Shown here piece after piece: positions 7,879-16,200 of a stretch of DNA of 49,427 nt. Location: contig CAZGCA010000046.1 of assembly GCA_964524145.1 (NCBI GenBank), positions 1 through 49,427 of the forward strand, in the 5' to 3' direction. The first letter of the stretch is position 1; each line of letters opens with the position of its first letter. The stretch is from CAZGCA01 sp964524145 (GTDB taxonomy: Bacteria > Hydrogenedentota > CAZGCA01). The notes beneath the pieces are model-generated. The model had not been told where the DNA came from and made no database searches. It worked only from the letters and a program-made list of their open reading frames with translations. The translations under genes were made by a program, and so were the position numbers.

Positions 7879-8172
7879 ATGCCGAAGAAGAAAAGGGACG
7901 CCGCGGCGGAACTCGAGGCCCTGCTCCAGAGTTACGACGCGTACAAGGACGCCGACATCAATTTCCTTCTCAAGCGCCTGATGATGGACAACGACCGCCG
8001 CTACTACGACTTCTCGAAACGGGTGGAAGAAGTGCGGCAGGAGTATCGCGAGGGGAAGCGCAAGAGCCATGGTAAGATGCCGAAGTTCTTTGGCCGCGAC
8101 GAGCACGAGGAGAAGCATCGACAGGAAGCAGAGAAAGCCAAAGAAGAGAAGGCCGAACCGCCATTGTCCTGA
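7879..8172 (+). CDS. Small highly charged conserved-type protein, unknown function
   Basis: A 97-residue protein I do not recognise. It opens with a basic MPKKKRD, continues with a helical leucine/tyrosine segment (LLQSYDAYKDADINFLLKR) and ends in a Lys/Glu-rich tail with the run EKHRQEAEKAKEEKAE. No signal peptide, membrane segment or cysteine is present, so it is likely cytoplasmic and partly coiled-coil. An in-frame ATG at 7861 would add MGEPLT. I prefer 7879 because GGGAG lies upstream at a usable distance, whereas nothing precedes 7861. It has its own near-consensus promoter and is convergent with cysS, 48 bases between stops. Reality of the gene is supported by the promoter and codon use; function is open. 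Confidence 0.65.
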   Translation: MPKKKRDAAAELEALLQSYDAYKDADINFLLKRLMMDNDRRYYDFSKRVEEVRQEYREGKRKSHGKMPKFFGRDEHEEKHRQEAEKAKEEKAEPPLS

Positions 8173-8220
8173 ATCGTGGTGCGTCCGGTAGGATGGGTCC
8201 CGCCGCGAGACTCGAGCAGT

Positions 8221-9612
8221 TCAGATCTTCTTTACCCTTGGCCCGTCAGGAGTATCCTCGACAACGTACCCTTTCGCGAGAATAGCGTCACGTAACTCGT
8301 CGGCGCGTGCAAACTCCTTGGCGCGACGCGCTTGCTGGCGTTCGGCCACGAGGTCGAGTATTCCCGTTGGAACATCGTCTTCGGACTGGAGTATTCCCAG
8401 AACGCGGTCCAGCCGTTCAAGCAGTCCTATCGTTTTCTGTGCCGAACCGCGGCTCAACCTGTAGGCATCGAGCAGGCGGTTGAGCCCGCGCGCCATGTCG
8501 AAGACTGCAGCGAGCGCCGGGGCTATATTCAAATCGTCATCGAGGAATTGTGTGAACCGCTGTTCTGTCTCTTGCAGCAGTTCAGAGACGTCTTCACCTT
8601 CCTCGTCACGGACCTCGTGCAGCCGTTGGCGCAGATCTCTCAGGCGTTGGACGGCGCTTTGGGCCGCATGAAGTCCGTCCATGGTGAAGTTGTACTGTTG
8701 CCGGTAGTGGGTCGAGATGAGCGCGTACCGTATCGCTTCGCCCTTTGCGCCTTTCTCGAGCAGGTCGCCCAGCGTGTAGAAGTTGCCCAGCGATTTCGAC
8801 ATCTTGCGGCCATCGACTATCAGGTGTTCGCAGTGGAGCCAGCACCGGACAAACGGTTTGCCCGTGGCCATCTCGGACTGCGCTATCTCGTTCTCGTGAT
8901 GAGGGAACACGTTGTCCACACCGCCGGTATGTATGTCGAGCTGCTCCCCGAGATACTTCATCGACATTGCGGAACATTCGATATGCCAGCCCGGTCTCCC
9001 GCGACCTATCGGCGTGTCCCACACCACATCCCCGTCCTCGGGCGACCAGGCCTTCCAGAGCACGAAGTCGCGCACATCCTCTTTGCCGTACTCGTCGGTA
9101 TCCACTCGGCCGGATGCGCCCGACTCGAGGTCTTCGATCGAGAAATGGGACAGCTTGCCGTATTCATGGAACGATTTGATGCGGAAGTAAGTCGACCCGT
9201 CGACTTCGTATGTCGCCCCGGCGTTCTTCAACCTTTGCACGAGTTCCACCATCTCGTCGACATGGTCTGTGGCCGCCGGATAGTGTTCTGCCGGCTCGAT
9301 ACCCAGCGTTCGAAGATCAGCGAAGAACGCGTCTTTGAACTTCTGTGTCACTTGGGCCAATGGCACGCCGGACTCTCGCGCGGCGCGGATCGTCTTGTCG
9401 TCCACGTCGGTCAGGTTCATTACTTGTATGACCTTGAACCCCCGGAACTTGAGGTACCGGCGCAGGAGATCCTCAAAGACGTAAGCTCTGAAATTGCCTA
9501 TGTGGGCGTAATCGTAGACAGTCGGGCCGCAGGTGTAGAGCCGCACCTCGCCCGGCACAATGGGTTCGAACACCTCTTTCGTTCGCGACAGCGTGTTATA
9601 GAACTGCAACAT
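8221..9612 (-). CDS. cysS: Cysteinyl-tRNA synthetase
   Basis: Class I synthetase charging tRNA-Cys, 463 residues, the normal size. The first signature reads HIGN at residues 37-40 within a CGPTVYDYAHIGN context, a common CysRS variant of HIGH. The second signature is the standard KMSKS in RKMSKSLGNF. Zinc ligands are Cys28, the cysteine in WHIECSAMS, and the His/Glu of HHENEIA. The DALR-like anticodon region and C-terminal domain are intact. The frame extends upstream to 9663, but those residues do not resemble the family. The ATG at 9612 gives the typical MLQFYNTLSR start, though without a strong Shine-Dalgarno. A dispersed repeat pair lies just upstream (9681-9910). Confidence 0.96.
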   Translation of the reverse strand: MLQFYNTLSRTKEVFEPIVPGEVRLYTCGPTVYDYAHIGNFRAYVFEDLLRRYLKFRGFKVIQVMNLTDVDDKTIRAARESGVPLAQVTQKFKDAFFADLRTLGIEPAEHYPAATDHVDEMVELVQRLKNAGATYEVDGSTYFRIKSFHEYGKLSHFSIEDLESGASGRVDTDEYGKEDVRDFVLWKAWSPEDGDVVWDTPIGRGRPGWHIECSAMSMKYLGEQLDIHTGGVDNVFPHHENEIAQSEMATGKPFVRCWLHCEHLIVDGRKMSKSLGNFYTLGDLLEKGAKGEAIRYALISTHYRQQYNFTMDGLHAAQSAVQRLRDLRQRLHEVRDEEGEDVSELLQETEQRFTQFLDDDLNIAPALAAVFDMARGLNRLLDAYRLSRGSAQKTIGLLERLDRVLGILQSEDDVPTGILDLVAERQQARRAKEFARADELRDAILAKGYVVEDTPDGPRVKKI

Positions 9613-9680
9613 TGAATACCCAGTCCGGATTCCTGACCGAAAGAACATCCGAGAACAAGACACTTGCCAAGTGGTTCAGT

Positions 9681-9798
9681 TTCCCTATCGGAATCCGTCC
9701 CGTAGGGGACGATCGATAGTAGCCCAGGAATTCATTCCTGGGATCAAGGCCATACCCCACCCAGCTAGTCCAGTCCCGTAGGGACGACTGAAGCAAGC
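9681..9798 (-). repeat. Dispersed palindromic repeat, copy 1
   Basis: The reverse complement aligns over its length with 38501-38618. Each copy carries a CGTCCCTACGGGAC-like hairpin near both ends and a central CCCAGGAATGAATTCCTGGG palindrome. Length is about 118 bases. It sits upstream of cysS and is inverted relative to the unit at 9814-9910, giving a head-to-head pair. Confidence 0.85.
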
Positions 9799-9813
9799 TC
9801 GGCCCAACAGCGG

Positions 9814-9910
9814 GTTCAGCCGTCCCTACGGGACTCAACACTCGATGCGTCGCACCGCGTTCCCAGGAGTGAACTCCTGGGCTATTCTCAACCGTCCCTG
9901 CGGGACGTGC
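9814..9910 (+). repeat. Dispersed palindromic repeat, divergent copy 2
   Basis: Same architecture as the neighbouring copy: CGTCCCTACGGGAC, then a CCCAGGAGTGAACTCCTGGG palindrome, then CGTCCCTGCGGGAC. The spacer sequences differ and the unit is shorter. The compensating changes in the central palindrome keep the stem. Confidence 0.75.
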
Positions 9911-10200
9911 CAGCGTTGTTGCGCTTCTGTGGTGATTGGCTCTCATGCGGCTGCGTTGCTCCCGACGACAGAAACAAGACAGTTTGTTTAGAGGAGAATC
10001 ACTCATCTTGACCCGTAACGTGGTACCATTGCTATAGTCCAATAACCTTCACCATCCATATGGTGAGAAATGCTGGTCATGCCAGATTCAATTGCGCGCA
10101 AAGCTGATGAATATGGAACAACATCTTAGAATGCCGGTTTGCTGAAGTCAACACTTGTGCGGATGGCAGGGCCAGGGCTCCGAATTTGACCGCGGGCCGG
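9911..10200. other. Non-coding stretch with an orphan promoter and hairpin
   Basis: No credible gene is present. It contains a possible rightward promoter (10008-10038) and, directly after it, a perfect 7-bp hairpin, TCACCAT at 10049-10055 and ATGGTGA at 10060-10066. No rightward gene follows until 11996. The rest shows nothing I can name. The leftward MinD-like gene ends at 10201. Confidence 0.5.
10008..10038 (+). promoter_or_regulatory. Possible orphan promoter
   Basis: TTGACC at 10008-10013 and TATAGT at 10033-10038 with a 19-base spacer, slightly longer than the 17-18 of other promoters here. It points into non-coding DNA, antisense to the 3' end of the MinD-like gene. It could drive a small or antisense RNA. 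Confidence 0.3.
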
Positions 10201-11616
10201 TTACTGGCGCCCAATGATCCCGACGAAACGTCTGAATCGCTGCTGGAACGATGCAGGCATGTCCACAGCCGCAGTCGATACTGGAACCATGCGAGCGACA
10301 ATCTCGTGGATGCATTGGGAGGCCTTGCGGTTCGGGTAGAGCTCGACAAACGGCCGACGCTTCTGCTCGGCTTCCCTGAAGTACTGCTTATCGTACACGA
10401 TACCGCCCAGGTACCCGACATCGAGTTCGTAACCGTCTGCCTCGGTGACGGCATGCTTCGACGCCGCAGTTACAATCTTGCTGAATTCACGTTCAGCCTG
10501 ATCCATCTGCACAACCTGGTTTATGATCACCTTCGGACGGAACACCAGTTCCGGGTCGTAGTCCTGCGCTTTCTCGGTTAGCCCTTTCTCGATCTGGCAA
10601 TGGCGATAAAAGCTTGCCTTGAGACACGCGTAACCGCTGACAATATCCTGGGGGGTCGTCAGAATGATCACTTGGTCTGCGGCAAGAGCAAAGTCCAGGG
10701 TGGTCCGGTGAATTCCCGCACCAAGATCGAACACCACAACCTCATAGTCCCTGCTCACTGCGTGGAAATTGCGGACGAACCGCAGCTTCTGTGCGTAATT
10801 GAGGTTTGCCAGCTTGAAATCGCCGGAAACACCGCCGATGAAGTCAAACCCATAATCTGACTCGGTGATTATTTCGTCTATCTCTTTTGTTCCGTCAAAG
10901 AAGTCCAGCAGGTTATGGTGCGGGTATATCCCGACCTTTATTCCCACGTTCGCGTTGCCCAGGTCGCCGTCTATCAACAGCACTTTCTTGCCTCGTTTCG
11001 CGATGCAATACGCCATGTTGACCGCGACGTGGGTTTTGCCAACCCCTCCCTTGTTAGACACAACCGAAAAAATGCGGGTCTGTAGTTCTTCTGCACCAGC
11101 GTCGGCAATGGCAGACTGCACAGCTTTCTCGAGGTCGGCAACGCTCTCGGCAGGGGGCTTGATCTTCGGATAATTCTCCTTGATCGCCTCCTCTACTTGT
11201 GATTTCGTAGCTATGCGCGCCTCAACCGTTCGCCGCGTGCTTAGTTCAAGATCTTCCATCGCTATCAGATTGAGCGGGTCAGACATTGCCACCAGAATCC
11301 GATCTTCGGTCGCGTTGAGCGGTATGCACAGATGTTTCTCGGCAAAGTTTCTCGGGAACAGTTCGAGCGCGTTGCGTTGTACGGTGACGCTGTTGAGATC
11401 GATAAACTCAATATCCAGTTGTGTTGACAGGGTTTGAGCGAAATCGGTCTCGCTGACAATCCCGCTGTCTATCAGGATTTCGCCGAGCCGTTTGCGAACC
11501 CCTTGATTCTCGGCGATGATGCGGTCAACCTGTTCCTCGGTGACAAGGCCAGCCTCGATCAACAGCTCGCCTATCCTCTTGTTGATGCGTAGGAAATCCG
11601 TTTTTTCTTCTGCCAT
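10201..11616 (-). CDS. MshEN domain fused to a MinD/ParA-type ATPase
   Basis: A 471-residue fusion. Residues about 10-150 form a type II secretion ATPase N-terminal (MshEN/GspE-N) domain with two copies of the c-di-GMP-binding pattern, RIGELLIEAG at 14-23 and RLGEILIDSG at 43-52. In MshE this domain binds cyclic di-GMP. A linker follows, then a SIMIBI ATPase with the deviant Walker A KGGVGKT at 189-195 and a LLIDGDLGNANVG strand like those of MinD, FlhG and TadZ proteins. Such ATPases position machines such as flagella, pili or septa at membranes. The GspE motor part is missing. I chose the ATG at 11616 (MAEEKTD), which fits the domain start and the promoter at 11817-11845; the frame continues upstream to 11673. 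No pilus or flagellar gene is nearby. The two domains are clear, but the second-messenger-gated positioning role is inferred. Confidence 0.85.
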   Translation of the reverse strand: MAEEKTDFLRINKRIGELLIEAGLVTEEQVDRIIAENQGVRKRLGEILIDSGIVSETDFAQTLSTQLDIEFIDLNSVTVQRNALELFPRNFAEKHLCIPLNATEDRILVAMSDPLNLIAMEDLELSTRRTVEARIATKSQVEEAIKENYPKIKPPAESVADLEKAVQSAIADAGAEELQTRIFSVVSNKGGVGKTHVAVNMAYCIAKRGKKVLLIDGDLGNANVGIKVGIYPHHNLLDFFDGTKEIDEIITESDYGFDFIGGVSGDFKLANLNYAQKLRFVRNFHAVSRDYEVVVFDLGAGIHRTTLDFALAADQVIILTTPQDIVSGYACLKASFYRHCQIEKGLTEKAQDYDPELVFRPKVIINQVVQMDQAEREFSKIVTAASKHAVTEADGYELDVGYLGGIVYDKQYFREAEQKRRPFVELYPNRKASQCIHEIVARMVPVSTAAVDMPASFQQRFRRFVGIIGRQ

Positions 11617-11816
11617 TAGCGTATCCGCTCCGACCGTGCGCCATCCCGAAACGGCGAACTCGACGCCGTCCAAGGACGCTCCTGCCTCATCAGGTCATGT
11701 GTCTTCTCAGCCCTCGATTCCCGATGATAACCCCCTGGGTATGAGCATCACAAACCTCCCGCTCCTCACGCGGTACCACGTCCGCTATGACCCATCTTGT
11801 GCGTTAAGACGATACT

Positions 11817-11845
11817 AGTATACCATTTAGCGCTCCAACTGTCAA
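11817..11845 (-). promoter_or_regulatory. Sigma-70 promoter of the MshEN-MinD gene
   Basis: On the minus strand, TTGACA (11845-11840) and TATACT (11822-11817) are separated by 17 bases. The leader to the ATG at 11616 is about 190 bases, and I see no ORF or known element in it. Confidence 0.75.
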
Positions 11846-11910
11846 TCCAATCGCAAGCGCAAACGCTCCGGAAACGCGCCATTTGTGTAGTGGGCGTTTC
11901 CCCGGCAATG

Positions 11911-11940
11911 TTGATTCCGTGACTTGCTCTATTGTAGCAT
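11911..11940 (+). promoter_or_regulatory. Promoter of the Ntn-hydrolase gene
   Basis: TTGATT at 11911-11916 and TAGCAT at 11935-11940 with an 18-base spacer. Transcription would start near 11947. That rules out the in-frame TTG at 11924 as a start and supports the TTG at 11996. Confidence 0.5.
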
Positions 11941-11995
11941 AGCAAATGGTCCAGGCTCTGGGCAAGGTCAAACCGGAGGTCGGGAGATCGAGCGG

Positions 11996-13111
11996 TTGAA
12001 AAAGCCCATATTTACCAAACGCCGCATTCTCATCACTCTGTGCGGGATTCTGGCGGTTGCTCTTGCGGTCTCGGCTCTGGTCCTGCGCGATCCGCTCCGC
12101 ACGCTGGCCGGCATTGAAAAGGTGGACGAACACCCGCTCTACACGATGCGGTATTACGGCGGGTACGGGTTTCTGCCCCAGACCCAGGATGAACTCATGC
12201 GGTACTACCGGTTGTTCGGCGGCGAGGCCGAGGAGAAGGACCATGCTGCGCTTGAAGAGGTCATTCGACGGATCAACCCGGAGTATCTCGGGGACATACG
12301 TCCGTTGTTGCAGCTGGCATGCGCGGTTCCCGAACCGGAACTCGGGTGCTCACTCTTCGCCGCGTTCGGCGATGGGCACAAACCTGTTTACGGCCGCAAC
12401 TTCGACTGGCATTTTAGTCCCGCAGTCATCATTTACACCGATCCGCCCCACGGTTACGCATCGGTATCGATGGTGGACGTGGCATACCTTGGAATTGGCG
12501 ATGACGTTTTGGACCGCGATCTCACATGGCGCGAACGGTTGCGCTTGCTTGCGTGCCCGATAATGCCGTTCGACGGTGTGAACGATCAAGGGGTTGCGGC
12601 GGCCATAGCAGCGGTGCACGAGTCCCCTACCCCATACGATCCCAAGAAGCGAACCGTTACCAGCGTCGTTGCCCTGCGGCTCATGCTCGACAACGCCAGC
12701 ACAACGGATGAGGCTGTCGAGGTGCTTCGCGAGCTCAACGTTGCGTTCGAACCCGGTCCCCAGATCCACTACCTGATAGCGGACAAGACCGGGAACGCCG
12801 CTGTTGTCGAGTTTCTCGACGGCAAAATGTCCGTCCTCCCAAACACCGAGAACTGGCACGCGGCGACGAATTTCTATCTGACAGGAGCTGACAAGAGCAA
12901 GAAAGCGGAGTGCTGGCGATATACCCGTCTCGAACAGGCGTTGCAGGACGCGAAGGGCGACCTCAAATGCGAAGAGGCGGTGAAGCTGCTGCAGGAGGTG
13001 TCACAAGAGAGCACCCAATGGTCCGTCGCTTACGACCTGGACAATGCACTCACCCACGTCGTGATGGGCCGCCGATACACCCACGTCCATCGGCTCAGTT
13101 TCACGAACTAG
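11996..13111 (+). CDS. Membrane-anchored Ntn-hydrolase (C45/choloylglycine hydrolase-like)
   Basis: A 371-residue protein. A basic start is followed by one hydrophobic segment (ILITLCGILAVALAVSALVL), which would anchor it with the catalytic part outside the cytoplasm. The core resembles linear-amide C-N hydrolases of the C45/acyl-CoA:6-APA acyltransferase and choloylglycine hydrolase group. The candidate nucleophile is the Cys in ELGCSLFAAF, followed by GRNFDWH, and NDQGVAAAI occurs mid-protein. In this clan the cysteine becomes N-terminal after self-cleavage and attacks an amide bond. The substrate cannot be told. I chose the TTG at 11996 because GGGAG lies 9 bases upstream and the promoter at 11911-11940 excludes earlier starts. 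It is convergent with the giant YD-repeat gene. Confidence 0.75.
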   Translation: MKKPIFTKRRILITLCGILAVALAVSALVLRDPLRTLAGIEKVDEHPLYTMRYYGGYGFLPQTQDELMRYYRLFGGEAEEKDHAALEEVIRRINPEYLGDIRPLLQLACAVPEPELGCSLFAAFGDGHKPVYGRNFDWHFSPAVIIYTDPPHGYASVSMVDVAYLGIGDDVLDRDLTWRERLRLLACPIMPFDGVNDQGVAAAIAAVHESPTPYDPKKRTVTSVVALRLMLDNASTTDEAVEVLRELNVAFEPGPQIHYLIADKTGNAAVVEFLDGKMSVLPNTENWHAATNFYLTGADKSKKAECWRYTRLEQALQDAKGDLKCEEAVKLLQEVSQESTQWSVAYDLDNALTHVVMGRRYTHVHRLSFTN

Positions 13112-13216
13112 CAAGACGAATTCGCGTGTCTCTCCAAGTCGACAGTGAATACCTCCTACTTGGCCCGTACCGGAAGCAGATCGACTGTCTCAACCCCGCA
13201 CAAAGGCCTTGGGGCT

Positions 13217-16200
13217 CTATACTTCGATTCCCAGTGCGGCATTGATGACAAGTTGGACATCGAGTGCGTTCACAGAGCCGTCCCCGTTCAGGTCGCAGTC
13301 GTAGCCGGTGTCAATGCCCAAGGCTTCGTTGATGACGAGTTGCACGTCGAGCGCGTTAACGTCTCCATCGCCGTTGACGTCACCATTGATGATAACCCCG
13401 ATGGTGTTGAACACTTCGTTGGTGACAATGGGATCATTTATGTCGAAGACAATCGCCGCCTGGTTCGTGATGACTGTCCCGAGGGGTAGATCCGGTTTGG
13501 GCCATATCGTGAACGAGACGTGGCCTTCGCCGATGTGATTGTCGTCGTTGACCGGCAGGAACCCTGCCAGCGGCCACTCTTCGCCGGGCAAGTCGCCGGT
13601 TTCCGGATCGAGCGTGCGGAAGATCCACTGCACGGTCGCACCTTCTCTCTCCACGGTGACATCCACCCACCACGATTTGCCGACTTCAGGCCGATAGTCG
13701 GGCACCGTCTCGCGACTATACAGCATAGCCGCGTCGGCCGGTATATCGACCCAGTGGTCGGCCCAGGTAATCTCCGTGAGACGGAATGTGGACCAGTCGA
13801 GATTCTCGTCCAGCACGTCCGTGACAAACACCTCCTGCGCCGGCGCGGTGGCAATCTCGGGGTCGTTCTCGAAATAGACCGTGTAGAAGAACGGTTCGTC
13901 ACCCGCGACGATGTGGTTTGCACCCCACCCGACAGGTCCCACTTTCTCGTTCGGGTCCCCTGGGTTAACGGTCTGATTGCTTGCCTCGCAACGCACGTTC
14001 TCATTGCAGAAGGTATCAGCCACTTTGGGTTGCCGTCGACAGCGAGGACGCGCTCTTAGCCTGGTGATCACGCCAAGTGGTGGTCGAGTGCCAGCAGGCC
14101 AACTCACGCGCTCTATCTTTTCAACCCCGCGTCGGGTGTCCCGTATGACTCGCTCGTAGGTGACCACCCCAGCATTCCCTGCGGCTGGTCCTCCTTGAGG
14201 GGGGCTCTCTGCGGGCGAATGCGGGACGGAATTGGTTTCTTGTGCCAACGTGCTATGGGGCTCAGGGATCGGCGGTGTCTTGGTGTCGTCGGGCCCAAGG
14301 GTTCCCAAGAATGCCCATAATTCGGCGGCGATATCTTGGGAAGCTCGGTCGAGAGTTTGCGGAGTCGTATCGATTCTCGAGCATTCCTGACAAGGTGCTG
14401 GAAGGCTTGGCACGTCCGTGATCATCTCCGTCCGGGGCGCTTGGGAAACTGGACGATCCAGTCCCACATCGACGAAATCGCCGTCTTGGCCAACCATATT
14501 GCCTATGCTCTGCCTGCCGGTTTGGCCTTCGCTCAGGTAGTCGGTCGGTTTCTCTCCTATCTCGTCAACAATCGCGCCGGCGGGGTCGTAGTCGGCCTGG
14601 TAGATCGTATCGCCGTTATTGTCATTCACCTGCTGTGTATTCCCATCACTGTCTTGCTGAAGGTGGAGCGGTTTTTTGTCGGGACCTACTATGAACTGGA
14701 CTCCTCTACCGTCGCCGGTCCGCTGCTGGACCTTCCCGTCTTCGTTTATCTGCTCTTCTCCGCCTTTAACCGGGTCTCCGCTCACTTGCAGCCTGTCAGT
14801 GGAGGCGATAGGGCCAGTCGTCTGCTCCTTGGTCTGGCCCAGTGGATTGTAGACGTACAATTGCTCGTCGAGGACTTCATCCTCGGCGATTTTCACATTC
14901 TCGACGCGGTCCGCCTCGTCGCAGTTGATTTCTACGCTCCGCGTGCGCCCCTCTTTGTCCACCTCGACCTTGGAGGTGATATTGCCGTTCAGGTCACGTT
15001 GGATGCTGCCCACCGCACCGCTCTTGGCGGTTTGGTTCACCGAAACGTACTGGTTCAGCTCGTTGACGGCATAGAAGAAATGTCCATTCTCATTCGAGAC
15101 CACCGAGCGGTTGCCCGCGGTGTCATACTCGTACGTTTCCCACCACCCGTCAGGTGTCGTGTATGATGTTACCCGGTCAACCGGGTCATACGTATAGGTC
15201 CACTCGCCGTCCAGCGTCCCCTCGGACACAACGTTTCCGTTCGCATCGTAGACATAATCGAACCGGGCCTGGACCGCGTCATCCGGCGCATAATGCACGA
15301 TGCTGCTCACTCGGCCCACTTCGTCGTAGCTGTACGTGGTGTATGTGCTGTTGTCCTTGGTTTCGAGCGTTATGCGCCCCGCGGAATCGTACTCGTATTG
15401 AATGAACGCGGCGCCTTCCCCATCTGCGACCTCCGCCAACCGTCCCGCATCATCGTAAGCGTAGTTGAGCGCCCACCCGTCCACGAGACTCACCCGGCGC
15501 GTCAACTGTCCCGAGTCGCTGTACTCGTATGTGTACCCGTAACTGGTCGGATACGTGATCGCGATGAGCAAGTCGCGGTCGTTATACTCCATGACGATCG
15601 TCCCGGCCGCATCAGTCGCCCCGACCAGTCTGCCGACCGTATCGTACGCATACGTCGCCCATGTACTGTCGGGATAGTCGATTCTGGTGACCTGTCCCCG
15701 CGCGTTGCGCGTCATCGAGATCGCGGTGCCGTCCCGGCGGACGTATGCAGCCGCATCCCCTTGTGCATCGCGTGTCAGCTCCTCCCGGCTGCCGTCAGCG
15801 TAGGCCACGGCGATGGTGTTGCCGGCATCGTCGTACTCGAACCCCGTCTCGTTCCAGTTCGGGTCGGTATAGGAAGTGGGTACGTCAAGCACGGTGTCGT
15901 GGGCGAACTGCACCAACGCGCCCGTCGGATCCGTGCCTTGGATGGGGTTGCCGAGATGGTCATACGCGAACCGGTAGCGGCCGCCGGCCGGATTGACGAT
16001 CTCCGTGAGGTTCATGCCCTCATCATAGTGCGTCTCAACGGTTCGGCCCAGGTTGTCCTCAACCCTGTGGAAGAGCCCGTGCTGATCGGGCCAGAGACTC
16101 ACCGTCGTTCCGGCTGCATCCGCCACACCCACGCGGCCGTCATCGTGATAGGTATAGCTCACGGAAGCGCCCGATGTGGTGCTGCAGTCTTCCACATGAG

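Noticed and set aside
8332..9615. 427-codon ORF antisense to cysS
   Set aside because: The opposite strand encodes an unmistakable CysRS; the antisense protein has no recognisable motif or ribosome binding site.
9596..10042. 148-codon leftward ORF over the repeat pair
   Set aside because: It is made mostly of the dispersed repeat (the same peptide-like stretch appears where the repeat recurs at 38501-38618), so it is not a gene.
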